A stretch of DNA of 34,890 nucleotides, from positions 1-34,890 of the forward strand of contig JAHLYW010000032.1 of assembly GCA_025128135.1 (NCBI GenBank). Direction: 5' to 3'. The position numbers and the translations under genes were made by a program. Numbering within the stretch: the stretch's first letter is position 1; each line of letters starts with the position of its first letter. This stretch comes from Synechococcus sp. CS-1325 (GTDB lineage: Bacteria > Cyanobacteriota > Cyanobacteriia > PCC-6307 > Cyanobiaceae). Below the pieces are notes generated by a model. The model was not told where the DNA came from, did not search any database, and saw only the letters and a program-made list of their open reading frames with translations. Below are positions 13,273-22,611 of the stretch, piece by piece.

Positions 13273-15408
13273 ATGAGCGATCCAGTGGTGGCCCCCGAGC
13301 TTTACATCAACCGGGAACAGAGCTGGATCGCTTTCAACAGCAGGGTGCTGGCCCAGGCACTCAATCCCCGCACGCCGCTGCTGGAGCAGGCGAAGTTCAG
13401 CGCGATCTTCAGCAACAACCTCGATGAGTTCTTCATGGTGAGGGTGGCCTCGCTCAAGTCCCAGGTGGATGCGGGCGTCACCGTGCTCAGCGACGACAAT
13501 CTCACCCCCCAGCAACAGTTGCTGGCCATTCAGGAGAAACTCCGGCCACTGCTGGAACAACAGCAGGTTCACTACCGCCAGCACCTCAAGCAGCAACTGG
13601 CCGGGCAGGGCGTCCACCTGGCTGATTACGAGCGGCTCAACAAGAAGCAGAAGGAATGGACGGATCACTACTTCCAGACCGCCATTTTCCCTGTGCTCAC
13701 TCCCCTGGCGGTGGATCCGGCCCACCCCTTCCCGTTCATGAGCAACCTCAGCCTGAACGTGGCGGCGATCATTCTCGACCCGGAAACCGGGCAGCAGCAA
13801 TTCGCCCGGGTGAAGGTGCCCCAGAAGATCCTGCCCCGCTTCGTGGAGATCCCCGCCGAACTGAGCAGCCGCGAGCCCACGCCGGTGTTCACCGCCGTTC
13901 CCCTGGAGCAGGTGGTGGCCTTCAACCTGCAGCTGCTCTTCCCCGGCATGACGATCGAGGGGCATTACTTCTTCCGCGTCACCCGTGATGCCGACCTGGA
14001 ACTGCGCGACCTGGAAGCCGACGACCTGATGGAGGCCCTGCAGGAGGGGCTGCGCAAACGGCGGCGTGGCGGTGAGGTGGTGCGCCTGGAGGTGGCCAAT
14101 GAAATGCCCGATCTGGTGGTGGAGCAACTGCTCGAAGGCACCGATGTGGACCCCGGTGATCTCTATCGGATCAATGGCCCGCTCGGCCTCGATGACCTGA
14201 TGAGCCTGATGGCACTCCCCCTGCCGGAGCTCAAGGACAAACCCCACCAGGGGCGTACGCCAACCGCACTGGTGCGTGCCCAGAAAAGCCAGCTGGAAGA
14301 CGGCTCGATCAAACCCGATGAATTCCAGAGCATTTTTTCGGTGCTTCGCCGCACCGATGTGCTGCTTCACCACCCCTACGAGCTGTTCGCCACCTCCGTG
14401 GAGGAGTTCATCAACCAGGCCGCCGACGACGCCTCGGTGCTGGCCATCAAGATGACCCTGTACCGGACCTCCAAGAATTCGCCGATCATCTCGGCCCTGA
14501 TCCGGGCCGCCGAGCACGGCAAGCAGGTGATGGCCCTGGTGGAGCTGAAAGCCCGTTTCGACGAGGACAACAACATCCAGTGGGCCCGCCAGCTCGAGCA
14601 TTCCGGCGTGCACGTCGTGTATGGGGTGCTGGGCCTGAAAACCCACACCAAGATCATGCTGGTGGTGCGCAAGGAAAAGGAGAAGCTGCGCAGCTACGTG
14701 CACATCGGCACCGGCAACTACAACTCCAAAACCTCCAGCCTCTACACCGACATCGGCCTGCTCTCGGCCCGGCCGGAGCTGGGCCAGGATCTGGTGGAAC
14801 TGTTCAACTACCTCACCGGCTTCTCGAAGCAGCAGAGCTTCCGCCGGTTGCTGGTGGCACCGGTGACCCTGCGCAAAGGGATGGAGGCCCTGATTGAACG
14901 CGAGATCAGCCACGCCCGCGCTGGTGGCGTTGGAGCGATCCGGGCCAAGATGAATGCCCTGGTGGATCCGGCGATCATCGCCCTGCTTTATGAGGCATCC
15001 CAGGCGGGGGTCACGATTGACCTGGTTATTCGCGGCATGTGCTGCCTGCGGCCCGGCCTGGCCGGAGTCAGCGAGAACATTCGTGTCCAGAGCATCATCG
15101 GTCGCTTCCTGGAGCACTCGCGGCTGTTCTGGTTCGGCAACAACGGCGAGCCGGAGATGTTCTTCGGCAGCGCCGACTGGATGCCGCGCAATCTGGATCG
15201 GCGTGTGGAGGCGGTGGCACCGGTGGATGATCCGAAGCTCAGAGCCCAGCTGGAGAGGCTCCTGGACGCCTATGTCAACGACAACTGCGCCGCCTGGGAC
15301 ATGCAGAGTGACGGCACTTTCATCCAGCGTCAGCCGGAAGGCGAGCTGCACTGCGCCCAGCTCGATCTGATCAAGAAGTGGCGAACCGGCTTACTGACGG
15401 GGCCATAA
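13273..15408 (+). CDS. ppk1: Polyphosphate kinase 1
   Basis: 711 residues, normal for Ppk1, which reversibly moves the terminal phosphate of ATP onto polyphosphate. The four domains can be followed: N-terminal YINREQSWIAFNSRVLAQA and FSAIFSNNLDEFFMVRVA; a head domain with FFRVTRDADLELRDLEADD; and the phospholipase-D-like C1/C2 domains with LKTHTKIMLVV (phosphorylated His) and IIGRFLEHSRLFWFGN (second conserved His). SYVHIGTGNYNSKTSSLY and GSADWMPRNLDRRVEA are also typical. The upstream 43 bases after the MFS gene leave room for only a short leader, and no PHO box is visible. Intact. Confidence 0.97.
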   Translation: MSDPVVAPELYINREQSWIAFNSRVLAQALNPRTPLLEQAKFSAIFSNNLDEFFMVRVASLKSQVDAGVTVLSDDNLTPQQQLLAIQEKLRPLLEQQQVHYRQHLKQQLAGQGVHLADYERLNKKQKEWTDHYFQTAIFPVLTPLAVDPAHPFPFMSNLSLNVAAIILDPETGQQQFARVKVPQKILPRFVEIPAELSSREPTPVFTAVPLEQVVAFNLQLLFPGMTIEGHYFFRVTRDADLELRDLEADDLMEALQEGLRKRRRGGEVVRLEVANEMPDLVVEQLLEGTDVDPGDLYRINGPLGLDDLMSLMALPLPELKDKPHQGRTPTALVRAQKSQLEDGSIKPDEFQSIFSVLRRTDVLLHHPYELFATSVEEFINQAADDASVLAIKMTLYRTSKNSPIISALIRAAEHGKQVMALVELKARFDEDNNIQWARQLEHSGVHVVYGVLGLKTHTKIMLVVRKEKEKLRSYVHIGTGNYNSKTSSLYTDIGLLSARPELGQDLVELFNYLTGFSKQQSFRRLLVAPVTLRKGMEALIEREISHARAGGVGAIRAKMNALVDPAIIALLYEASQAGVTIDLVIRGMCCLRPGLAGVSENIRVQSIIGRFLEHSRLFWFGNNGEPEMFFGSADWMPRNLDRRVEAVAPVDDPKLRAQLERLLDAYVNDNCAAWDMQSDGTFIQRQPEGELHCAQLDLIKKWRTGLLTGP

Positions 15409-15567
15409 GTTTGTCTTCTCGGATACAAGCTGGGAACAGTGCAGCCAGATGAAATCTTTGGATTTCAGCGGAAGTGTGGAGCATTTTCGGAATTTTCTGG
15501 ATTTCGCAACGTCGAACGGCCACTGGTTCTGCTAAGTTCCGCCCATAACTTATGGGAGGCCGAGGTG

Positions 15568-16545
15568 ATGGGGACACCTCCGCGATCCACGGCTGCGTCT
15601 GCAGTTCAGGGGGATGGTTCAAAGCCGTCGCCCAGAGTGGGTCAGCAACGAACCAGCGGCCGTCTGAGCGCAGACTCGATCGGGTGGTATCTGAGCACGA
15701 TCGGACGTGTTCCTTTGCTCACTCCCGCCGAGGAAATCGAGCTCGCCCACCACGTGCAGGGGATGAAGATTCTTCACGCCCTGCCGGCCGATTCGCTCAC
15801 CCCACGCCAACGGCATCAGATCCGGATGGGCACCAGAGCCCGCGATCGAATGATGGCCGCCAATCTCCGGCTGGTGGTGAGTGTGGCCAAGAAGTATCAG
15901 AACCAGGGTCTTGAACTGCTGGATCTCGTCCAGGAAGGGGCGATCGGTCTGGAGCGCGCCGTCGACAAGTTCGATCCGGCCATGGGCTACAAGTTCTCCA
16001 CCTACGCCTATTGGTGGATCCGCCAGGGCATGACCCGGGCGATCGACAACAGCGCCCGCACCATCCGCCTGCCGATTCACGTCAGTGAAAAGCTCTCGAA
16101 GATGCGGCGCATCACCCGTGAGCTCTCCCATCGTTTCGGGCGCCAGCCCAACCGGCTTGAACTGGCCCATGCAATGGGCATCGAGCCCAAGGATCTCGAG
16201 GATCTGATCACCCAGAGCGCCCCCTGCGCCTCTCTCGATGCCCATGCCCGCGGTGAAGAAGACCGCAGCACCCTGGGGGAATTGATTCCGGATCCGGCCA
16301 GCAACGAATCGATGGATTCGATGGACCGCAGCATCCAGAAGGAGCACCTGGGCTCCTGGCTGTCCCAGCTCAATGAACGCGAGCAGAAGATTCTCAAGCT
16401 GCGTTTCGGCCTGGAGGGCACCGAGCCGCTCACCCTCGCCGAGATCGGCCGCACGATCAACGTCTCCCGTGAGCGGGTGCGGCAACTGGAGGCCAAAGCG
16501 ATCATGAAACTGCGGCTGATGAGCAGCTACCAGCAGGCCGCCTGA
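15568..16545 (+). CDS. RNA polymerase sigma factor, RpoD/SigA family group 2
   Basis: 325 residues from ATG 15568, preceded by GGGAGG (15554-15559) at a good distance; the frame is open upstream to 15439 but that part looks non-coding. Region 1.2 (DSIGWYLSTIGRVPLLT), region 2 (AANLRLVVSVAKKYQNQG, FSTYAYWWIRQGMTRAID), region 3 (VSEKLSKMRRITREL) and region 4 (LTLAEIGRTINVSRERVRQL) are complete. There is no acidic region 1.1, so this is a non-essential group 2 factor of the kind cyanobacteria carry in several copies for stress, nitrogen or circadian responses. It probably recognises promoters like those of SigA. About 160 bases of leader separate it from ppk1. Confidence 0.92.
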   Translation: MGTPPRSTAASAVQGDGSKPSPRVGQQRTSGRLSADSIGWYLSTIGRVPLLTPAEEIELAHHVQGMKILHALPADSLTPRQRHQIRMGTRARDRMMAANLRLVVSVAKKYQNQGLELLDLVQEGAIGLERAVDKFDPAMGYKFSTYAYWWIRQGMTRAIDNSARTIRLPIHVSEKLSKMRRITRELSHRFGRQPNRLELAHAMGIEPKDLEDLITQSAPCASLDAHARGEEDRSTLGELIPDPASNESMDSMDRSIQKEHLGSWLSQLNEREQKILKLRFGLEGTEPLTLAEIGRTINVSRERVRQLEAKAIMKLRLMSSYQQAA

Positions 16546-16551
16546 TCCGGC

Positions 16552-17253
16552 TTGGCAACGTTGAGCGGATGGAGTGGCCTCAGCGGAGCCAGCCAGCAGG
16601 CGGCTGGGGTTGCAGCCGTGGCTCTCTGGCTCGGCTTGCTGCTGCTGGCAGCCTTCTGGCTGCGGCGGCGCTGGCCCGGGCAGCGGGAATGGAGTCGCAA
16701 GCTCGTCCACATCGGCACCGGTCCCGTCGTTGTGATCGCCTGGATCGTCGGCATCGATCGCCCGCTCGCCGTGGGAGCGGCGGCCCTGATCACCGCGATT
16801 GCGGCGCTCAACCATCGGATCCGGCTGCTGCCGGCCATCGAGGATGTCGGCCGCGCCAGCTACGGCACGATCGCCTATGGCGCCGCCATCACCGTGCTCC
16901 TGATTCTGTTCTGGCCCCGGCACCCTGACGCCGTGGCGGCAGGCGTGCTGGTGATGGCCCTGGGGGATGGACTGGCCGGGGTGCTCGGAGCGGCGATCCC
17001 TTCGCCGAGCTGGCAGATCTGGGGCCAGCGGAAATCCCTGCTGGGCACCGCCACGATGGGGCTGGTGGGCTGGATTGTTCTGGTCAGTCTGCAGGCAGCC
17101 ACCGGCGAGGCGGCTGGGCTGGCGCCCGGTGGCCTGGTTGGGGTTGCCTTGGTGGCCACGGCGCTGGAGCAGCTGGCCGTCTTCGGGCTGGATAATCTCA
17201 CCGTGCCGATCGTGACCGGACTGCTCTGGAGGCTGCTCTCCACTCAGGCCTGA
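16552..17253 (+). CDS. Phytol/dolichol kinase-like CTP-dependent membrane enzyme
   Basis: About 233 residues from TTG 16552 (TTG 16561 is equally possible), starting six bases after the sigma-factor stop, so probably co-transcribed. Around six membrane segments. The family core is visible: SRKLVHIGTGPVVV near residue 46, LNHRIRLLPAIEDVGRASYGTIAYG in the middle, and ALGDGLAGVLGAAI with the conserved Asp, then GQRKSLLGTATMG. These match cyanobacterial relatives of plant VTE5, which phosphorylate phytol released from chlorophyll breakdown for tocopherol and chlorophyll synthesis; dolichol kinase is the other named branch. The terminal residues overlap the convergent gene by ten bases. Confidence 0.85.
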   Translation: MATLSGWSGLSGASQQAAGVAAVALWLGLLLLAAFWLRRRWPGQREWSRKLVHIGTGPVVVIAWIVGIDRPLAVGAAALITAIAALNHRIRLLPAIEDVGRASYGTIAYGAAITVLLILFWPRHPDAVAAGVLVMALGDGLAGVLGAAIPSPSWQIWGQRKSLLGTATMGLVGWIVLVSLQAATGEAAGLAPGGLVGVALVATALEQLAVFGLDNLTVPIVTGLLWRLLSTQA

Positions 17254-17585
17254 AGCATCCGTTCGCAGCGCTGCTGCCAATCGTCGTGGGTGCCGAGGCC
17301 CGCCACCAGCAGGCGGGAACTGGGCTCCTGCCGCAGCCGGATCTGCCACTGGCGAATCACCTCGGCCCGCTCCATCCACACGTTCAGCACCGTGCGCTGG
17401 ATCCCCTCCGGATCCCAGCCCCGCTGCCGCGAGGCGGCATAGGCCCAGCCCAGCAGATCATCGAGCTGAAAGGGCCGGAACCCGGCAAAAAGAGGACCAG
17501 GCTCCTGAGCGGATTCCGTACTTTGCTGCAGATAGAACATCTGGAGCGGCTCAGAAAGACCGCAGAATTGAAGGAGATAGGCCAT
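17244..17585 (-). CDS. Conserved-looking hypothetical protein, no family recognised
   Basis: 113 residues from ATG 17585 (MAYLLQFCGLSEPLQ); a GTG 14 codons earlier (17627) is possible but its Shine-Dalgarno sequence would touch the start codon. The protein is soluble in character, with aromatic and charged segments FRPFQLDDLLGWAYAASRQR and RTVLNVWMERAEVIRQWQIR, ending WQQRCERMLQA. I do not recognise a domain. Base composition and amino-acid use look like a real gene, and no gene competes on the other strand. It stands between the phytol-kinase-like gene (convergent, overlapping by ten bases) and the DAHP synthase terminator. Confidence 0.6.
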   Translation of the reverse strand: MAYLLQFCGLSEPLQMFYLQQSTESAQEPGPLFAGFRPFQLDDLLGWAYAASRQRGWDPEGIQRTVLNVWMERAEVIRQWQIRLRQEPSSRLLVAGLGTHDDWQQRCERMLQA

Positions 17586-17678
17586 GTCAGAATCACCCAG
17601 GCGCAGTGACTCCGGCAACGTAGACACTCCCGCCCGGTCTGATGTTCAGCCAGAACAGTTCCGGGCCTGAAAATAAAT

Positions 17679-17705
17679 CTGGCACTCGAAGGAATGGAGT
17701 GCCAG
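17679..17705 (-). terminator. Rho-independent terminator of the DAHP synthase gene
   Basis: A perfect 9-base stem, CTGGCACTC (17679-17687) and GAGTGCCAG (17697-17705), encloses a 9-base loop. Read on the minus strand it is followed directly by ATTTATTTT, and it begins nine bases after the DAHP synthase stop codon, so it fits an intrinsic terminator for that gene. Confidence 0.85.
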
Positions 17706-17713
17706 AGCAGAGT

Positions 17714-18787
17714 TCAGACCGGCGCCATGGCCGTGGCCTGAACCCCGGCCACGGCCTCTGCCAGCCGATCGAGCACCTCCCGGGTCGTGGCCAGGTCGAT
17801 GCAGGCATCGGTGATGCTCTGGCCGTAGGTCAGCTGGGACAGATCGGCGGAAATCGCCTGGTTGCCGGCCACCAGATGGCTCTCGATCATCACCCCCATG
17901 ACATGACGGGAGCCTTCGCCGAGCTGGGCACCCACCTGGGCCGCCACGTCGGCCTGGCGACGGTAGTCCTTGTTGGAATTGCCGTGGCTGCAATCCACCA
18001 TCAGCCGAGCTGGCAGAGCGGCCCGGGCCAGGGAGGCGGCCGCCGCCGCCACCGCTTCGGGGTGGTAATTGGTGCCGCCCTTGCCACCTCGCAGCACCAG
18101 GTGTCCATCCGGGTTGCCGGTGGTAGACACGATCGCGGCATGGCCGAGCTGACTGATGCCGAGAAAATGGTGGGGCCGTGCCGCCGCCTCCATGGCATTG
18201 ATCGCCGTGAGGGCACTGCCATCGGTGCTGTTCTTGAAGCCGATCGGCATCGAAAGACCGGACGCCATCTCGCGGTGGGTCTGGCTTTCGGTGGTGCGGG
18301 CCCCGATCGCCGTCCAGCTGATCAGATCAGCGATGTACTGGGGAACCACAGGGTCGAGCAGCTCAGTGGCGGCGGGCAGGCCCAGTTCATTGAGATGGAG
18401 CAGCAGGCTGCGGGCCAGCCGCAACCCGGTGTTGATGTCGTAGCTGCCGTTGAGATGGGGATCGTTGATCAGGCCCTTCCAGCCCACAGTGGTGCGGGGT
18501 TTCTCGAAGTAGACCCGCATCACCACCTCCAGCTGACCCCGATGCTTCTGCTGGAGCTCCACAAGGGCGTCGCCGTACTCCCGCGCCGCTTTGAGGTCGT
18601 GGACCGAGCAGGGGCCGACGATGACCAGCAGGCGTGAATCCCGGCCATGCAGGATCGCCTTGATTCGATCCCGCGTGGAAACAACGGTGGCCGCGGCGGC
18701 TGCGGAGAGGGGCAGTTCGCGGTGCAGAACAGCAGGGGCGACGAGCGGCCGGGTCTCCACCACATGGAGATCGGAGGTGGGGTTCAT
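17714..18787 (-). CDS. aroF: 3-deoxy-7-phosphoheptulonate (DAHP) synthase, class I (AroFGH type)
   Basis: 357 residues. Contains the class I signatures [72 protein letters not shown] and [14 protein letters not shown], with the metal ligand Cys in VGPCS. The enzyme condenses phosphoenolpyruvate and erythrose 4-phosphate, the first step of the shikimate pathway. Which of the feedback types (AroF, AroG or AroH) it matches cannot be decided here; the symbol is generic. It is transcribed alone, divergent from acnB, and ends at a clear intrinsic terminator. Confidence 0.93.
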   Translation of the reverse strand: MNPTSDLHVVETRPLVAPAVLHRELPLSAAAAATVVSTRDRIKAILHGRDSRLLVIVGPCSVHDLKAAREYGDALVELQQKHRGQLEVVMRVYFEKPRTTVGWKGLINDPHLNGSYDINTGLRLARSLLLHLNELGLPAATELLDPVVPQYIADLISWTAIGARTTESQTHREMASGLSMPIGFKNSTDGSALTAINAMEAAARPHHFLGISQLGHAAIVSTTGNPDGHLVLRGGKGGTNYHPEAVAAAAASLARAALPARLMVDCSHGNSNKDYRRQADVAAQVGAQLGEGSRHVMGVMIESHLVAGNQAISADLSQLTYGQSITDACIDLATTREVLDRLAEAVAGVQATAMAPV

Positions 18788-18918
18788 GCCGGTCGCGGTC
18801 GAGAACCGAAAACGAATTCATCACCCTAAACAGTCAGAACACCCTCGCTTTGGCAACAGTCGTGACCACGGGGTCGGCGGCGGGCGGGAGAATGGAGAAA
18901 CGCTCGATTGATTCAGGC

Positions 18919-21549
18919 ATGGTGGCCGCCCCGTTCTCCGATTCCAACCTGCTGGCCACCTACCGCCAGGCCGCTGCGGAACGGGAGGCCCTCGGCGTGC
19001 CGCCGCTGCCGCTCTCGGCGCCGCAGGCCCAGGCCCTCACCGAGCTGCTGGAGCAGCCTCCCGCCGGCGAGGAGGCGTTCCTGCTGGATCTGCTGAGCGA
19101 ACGCATTCCGCCGGGGGTGGATGAGGCGGCCTATGTGAAGGCCGGCTGGCTGAGTGCTGTGGCCCAGGGGCTGGCCACCAGTCCGCTGCTCGAGCCGATC
19201 GCGGCCACCCGGCTGCTGGCCACGATGATCGGCGGTTACAACGTGGGGGCGCTGATCACGCTGCTGAGCCACGCCGATGCCGCCATCGCGGCTGAGGCCG
19301 CCACGGGGCTGAGCCGCACCCTGCTGGTCTACGACGCCTTCAACGATGTGCTGGAGCTGGCCCAGACCAATCCGTGGGCCAAGCAGGTAGTGGAGAGCTG
19401 GGCCGAGGCTGAATGGTTCACCGCCAAGCCGGAGCTGGCCGAAGCGATCACCGTCACGGTGTTCAAGGTGGAGGGGGAAACCAACACCGACGACCTCTCG
19501 CCGGCCACCCACGCCACCACCCGCCCGGACATCCCCCTGCATGCCATGGCGATGCTCGAAACCCGCCAGCCCGGCGGCCTCGAGCAGATCACCGCCCTCA
19601 AGGCCAAGGGCCATCCGGTGGCCTATGTGGGCGATGTAGTGGGCACCGGCAGCTCGCGCAAATCAGCGATCAACTCGGTGCTGTGGCACACCGGCACCGA
19701 CATTCCCCATGTGCCCAACAAGCGCTCCGGCGGGGTGATCCTGGGCGGCAAGATCGCGCCGATCTTCTTCAACACGGCCGAGGATTCCGGCGCCCTGCCG
19801 ATCGAATGCGATGTGGCGGCGCTGGCCACCGGCGATGTGATCACGATCCGCCCCTATGCCGGCACGATCGAGCGCGCGGCGGGGGAAGCCGGCGCCGGCG
19901 AGATCGTGGCCCGCTTCGAGCTCAAGCCCAGCACGATCACCGATGAGGTGCGCGCCGGCGGCCGCATCCCGCTGCTGATCGGCCGTTCCCTGACGGACAA
20001 GGTGCGCGCCCGCCTGGGTCTGCCCGCCTCCGATCTGTTCATCCGCCCCGTGGCCCCCACCGACACCGGCAAGGGCTTCACCCTGGCCCAGAAGATGGTG
20101 GGCCAGGCCTGCGGCCTGGCGGGGGTGCGGCCGGGCACCAGCTGCGAACCACTGATGACCACCGTGGGCTCCCAGGACACCACCGGGCCGATGACCCGCG
20201 ACGAGATGAAGGAACTGGCCTGCCTGGGCTTCTCCGCCGATCTGGTGCTGCAGAGCTTCTGTCACACCGCCGCCTACCCGAAGCCGGTGGATCTGAAAAC
20301 CCACGCCGAGCTACCCGATTTCATGGCGTCGCGCGGCGGCGTGGCGCTGCGCCCCGGCGACGGCATCATCCACAGCTGGCTCAACCGCATGCTCCTTCCG
20401 GACACGGTGGGCACCGGCGGTGACAGCCACACCCGCTTCCCGCTGGGCATCTCCTTCCCGGCCGGCTCGGGCCTGGTGGCCTTCGCCGCCGCCATCGGCG
20501 CCATGCCGCTCGACATGCCCGAGTCGGTGCTGGTGCGCTTCACGGGGTCGTTGCAGCCGGGCGTGACCCTGCGCGATGTGGTGAACGTGATCCCGTGGGT
20601 GGCGATCCAGAAGGGTCTGCTCACCGTGGCGAAGGCGGGCAAGATCAACGTGTTCTCCGGCCGCATCCTCGAAATCGAAGGCCTGCCCGATCTCAAGCTG
20701 GAGCAGGCCTTTGAGCTCACAGACGCCTCTGCTGAACGGTCCTGCGCCGGCTGCACCATCAAGCTCTCGGAAGCGACGGTGGCGGAATACCTGCGCAGCA
20801 ATGTGGCGCTGCTCAAGAACATGATCGCCAGGGGGTACAGCGATGCCCGCACCATGGCCCGCCGCCTCCAGGCGATGGAGGCGTGGCTGGCGGATCCACA
20901 GCTGCTGAGTGCCGATGCCGACGCGGAGTATGCCGAAGTGATCGAGATCAACCTCGACGAGCTCACCGAACCGGTGCTGGCCTGCCCCAACGACCCCGAC
21001 AACGTCAAGTTGCTGAGTGAGGTGGCGGGCGACCGGATCGATGAGGTGTTCATCGGCTCCTGCATGACCAACATCGGCCACTACCGCGCCGCCGCCACCG
21101 TGCTCGACGGGGCCGGCACCAGCGCCGCGCGGCTGTGGGTGTGTCCGCCCACCCGCATGGACGACGAGGTGCTGCGCGCCGAGGGCTACACCGCCAAGTT
21201 CGAGACCGCCGGCGCCCGCATGGAGCTGCCCGGCTGCTCGCTCTGCATGGGCAACCAGGCCCGGGTGGAAGACAACACCACCGTGTTCTCCACAAGCACC
21301 CGCAACTTCAACAACCGGCTCGGCAACGGCGCCCAGGTGTATCTGGGCAGCGCCGAACTGGCGGCGGTGTGCGCCCTGCTGGGCCGCATTCCCAGCCCGG
21401 CCGAGTACCTGGAGATCGCGGCGGCCAAGATCGATCCCCTCTCCGATCAGCTCTACCGCTACCTCAACTTCGACCAGATCGACGGCTTCAGCGACGCCGG
21501 CCGCGTGGTGAGTGTGGAGGAGGAGGAGAAGGTGCTGGCGGGGGTGTGA
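18919..21549 (+). CDS. acnB: Bifunctional aconitate hydratase B / 2-methylisocitrate dehydratase
   Basis: 876 residues from ATG 18919 ([19 protein letters not shown]); ATG 18892 and TTG 18850 are in frame and cannot be excluded, but the family consensus (LxxYRxxxxEREALGxPPLPL) begins close to 18919. The N-terminal HEAT-like helices are followed by the swivel domain ([37 protein letters not shown]) and the aconitase core. The 4Fe-4S ligands are [13 protein letters not shown] and [10 protein letters not shown], and [15 protein letters not shown] precedes them. AcnB interconverts citrate and isocitrate; in cyanobacteria this feeds 2-oxoglutarate for nitrogen assimilation. Intact and of normal length. 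Confidence 0.96.
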   Translation: MVAAPFSDSNLLATYRQAAAEREALGVPPLPLSAPQAQALTELLEQPPAGEEAFLLDLLSERIPPGVDEAAYVKAGWLSAVAQGLATSPLLEPIAATRLLATMIGGYNVGALITLLSHADAAIAAEAATGLSRTLLVYDAFNDVLELAQTNPWAKQVVESWAEAEWFTAKPELAEAITVTVFKVEGETNTDDLSPATHATTRPDIPLHAMAMLETRQPGGLEQITALKAKGHPVAYVGDVVGTGSSRKSAINSVLWHTGTDIPHVPNKRSGGVILGGKIAPIFFNTAEDSGALPIECDVAALATGDVITIRPYAGTIERAAGEAGAGEIVARFELKPSTITDEVRAGGRIPLLIGRSLTDKVRARLGLPASDLFIRPVAPTDTGKGFTLAQKMVGQACGLAGVRPGTSCEPLMTTVGSQDTTGPMTRDEMKELACLGFSADLVLQSFCHTAAYPKPVDLKTHAELPDFMASRGGVALRPGDGIIHSWLNRMLLPDTVGTGGDSHTRFPLGISFPAGSGLVAFAAAIGAMPLDMPESVLVRFTGSLQPGVTLRDVVNVIPWVAIQKGLLTVAKAGKINVFSGRILEIEGLPDLKLEQAFELTDASAERSCAGCTIKLSEATVAEYLRSNVALLKNMIARGYSDARTMARRLQAMEAWLADPQLLSADADAEYAEVIEINLDELTEPVLACPNDPDNVKLLSEVAGDRIDEVFIGSCMTNIGHYRAAATVLDGAGTSAARLWVCPPTRMDDEVLRAEGYTAKFETAGARMELPGCSLCMGNQARVEDNTTVFSTSTRNFNNRLGNGAQVYLGSAELAAVCALLGRIPSPAEYLEIAAAKIDPLSDQLYRYLNFDQIDGFSDAGRVVSVEEEEKVLAGV

Positions 21550-21658
21550 GCCGCTGCTTCCTGGCTGAAAACTGTGTCCGAAGTTACAAATCGTGGATCT
21601 GGCGGGCTGATTCCGCTGCCATCGATAAGGTCAACCTGACAGTTCGCTGCTCCAACTG

Positions 21659-22105
21659 ATGCCCCGATTCCCCCAGCTGCTCGGCACCGGTGTGGCCGTG
21701 ATGGCAGCCGCAACGCTCAGCCTGACCGGCTGCAACAGCGCCAAGCAAGGCATGAAGGAAGCGGCTTCAGGCATGGGGGATGCGGCCAGCACCGCTGTTG
21801 ATGGCGCGACCCAGACAGCCCTGGCACCTGCCGTCAACCCGGTGCTTGATCTGCTCAAAAAAGGGCAGGGCGAAGTGAGCAACGGCAATCTGGCCGCCGC
21901 TGCCGCCACCATGGGCGGCTTCAAGGGGCTCTGGGAAAAGGCCGGCCCTGTGATCAAACCCCTGGCCGGTGATAAGTACCCCGCCATCGAGACGGCAGCC
22001 AACACCTTGATCAGCACCTTCGGTGGCGGCACGCCGGATGCAGCCGGCGCCAGCGCAGCGATCGGCGGGCTGATGGGCCCCCTCTCAGCCCTGATCGGCA
22101 AGTAA
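21659..22105 (+). CDS. Small putative lipoprotein, unknown function
   Basis: 148 residues. The N-terminus has a short basic start, a hydrophobic core (LLGTGVAVMAAATLSLTGC) and a lipobox L22-T23-G24-C25, so cleavage by signal peptidase II and lipid attachment at Cys25 are expected. The mature part is Ala/Gly-rich with amphipathic helices (KQGMKEAASGMGDAAS, NPVLDLLKKGQGEVSNGN, GGFKGLWEKAGPVIKPL) and no recognised domain. A similar plan is seen in small periplasmic or thylakoid-facing lipoproteins of picocyanobacteria. Weak ribosome site. It is followed by a stem-loop shared with the convergent VOC gene. Confidence 0.75.
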   Translation: MPRFPQLLGTGVAVMAAATLSLTGCNSAKQGMKEAASGMGDAASTAVDGATQTALAPAVNPVLDLLKKGQGEVSNGNLAAAAATMGGFKGLWEKAGPVIKPLAGDKYPAIETAANTLISTFGGGTPDAAGASAAIGGLMGPLSALIGK

Positions 22106-22115
22106 ACCCAGTCAG

Positions 22116-22133
22116 AGGGCCGCCAGCGGCCCT
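22116..22133. terminator. Possible bidirectional stem-loop between convergent genes
   Basis: AGGGCCGC (22116-22123) and GCGGCCCT (22126-22133) form a perfect GC-rich stem with a minimal loop, placed 11 bases after the lipoprotein stop and 4 bases past the VOC gene stop on the other strand. No T-run follows on either strand, so the termination role is inferred from position only. Confidence 0.45.
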
Positions 22134-22137
22134 GCCC

Positions 22138-22611
22138 TCATTCGTTAGGGGGAGTGATCGGGGCGCCATCGGACATGTCGCAGCGCTCCGAGAGTTCCAC
22201 TGTGATCCCTTCCGGCCCGCAAAGGAAGACAAGCTTGCGGCCGTGGAAGTTGAGGATCTCGTTGCGGGTCCTGATGCCGGCCGCTCGCAACCGCTGCAAC
22301 TCACCGTCCAGGTCGTCGACGGCAAAACAGATGTGGTTGTAGCCGAGCTTGCTCAAGTCGCTGATGCTCGGGTCCAAGGCAGGCTGCGGCTGCCGGTAGC
22401 CCAGCAACTGCACCTCCATGCGTGGAACTGCGCCGGCGAGCACCAGCGTCACATGCTCAGCCTCAATTCCCGCCACCCCCATGTAGTTCGAGAAGATTTC
22501 GCCCGTTATCACGACCGTCTTCTCGTGCTCAAAGCCAAGCAGATTGAAGAATCGGCTGGCGGCCTCCATATCCCGAACAACAATCGTGACGTGATCAAAG
22601 TGTTTGACCAT
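22138..22611 (-). CDS. VOC family (glyoxalase/bleomycin resistance-like) protein
   Basis: 157 residues. Begins KHFDHVTIVVRDMEAASRFF, the first beta-alpha-beta-beta-beta unit with a metal-ligand His, and the second module contains LGYNHICFAVDDLDGELQRL and GPEGITVELSERC with the C-terminal Glu. A central stretch HVTLVLAGAVPRMEVQLLGY fits the second strand set. The fold holds a divalent metal and binds small substrates (glyoxalase, epimerase, dioxygenase or antibiotic resistance). Substrate not predictable. This is the last GC-rich gene before the lower-GC surface-polysaccharide region. Confidence 0.85.
   Translation of the reverse strand: MVKHFDHVTIVVRDMEAASRFFNLLGFEHEKTVVITGEIFSNYMGVAGIEAEHVTLVLAGAVPRMEVQLLGYRQPQPALDPSISDLSKLGYNHICFAVDDLDGELQRLRAAGIRTRNEILNFHGRKLVFLCGPEGITVELSERCDMSDGAPITPPNE

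Noticed and set aside
13234..15351. 705-codon open frame opposite ppk1
   Set aside because: Ppk1 is unmistakable on the plus strand. The opposite frame is His/Gln/Leu-rich without a domain, a known artefact of codon bias.
15619..17379. 586-codon frame opposite the sigma factor and phytol-kinase-like genes
   Set aside because: It spans two well-defined genes on the other strand and has no motif.
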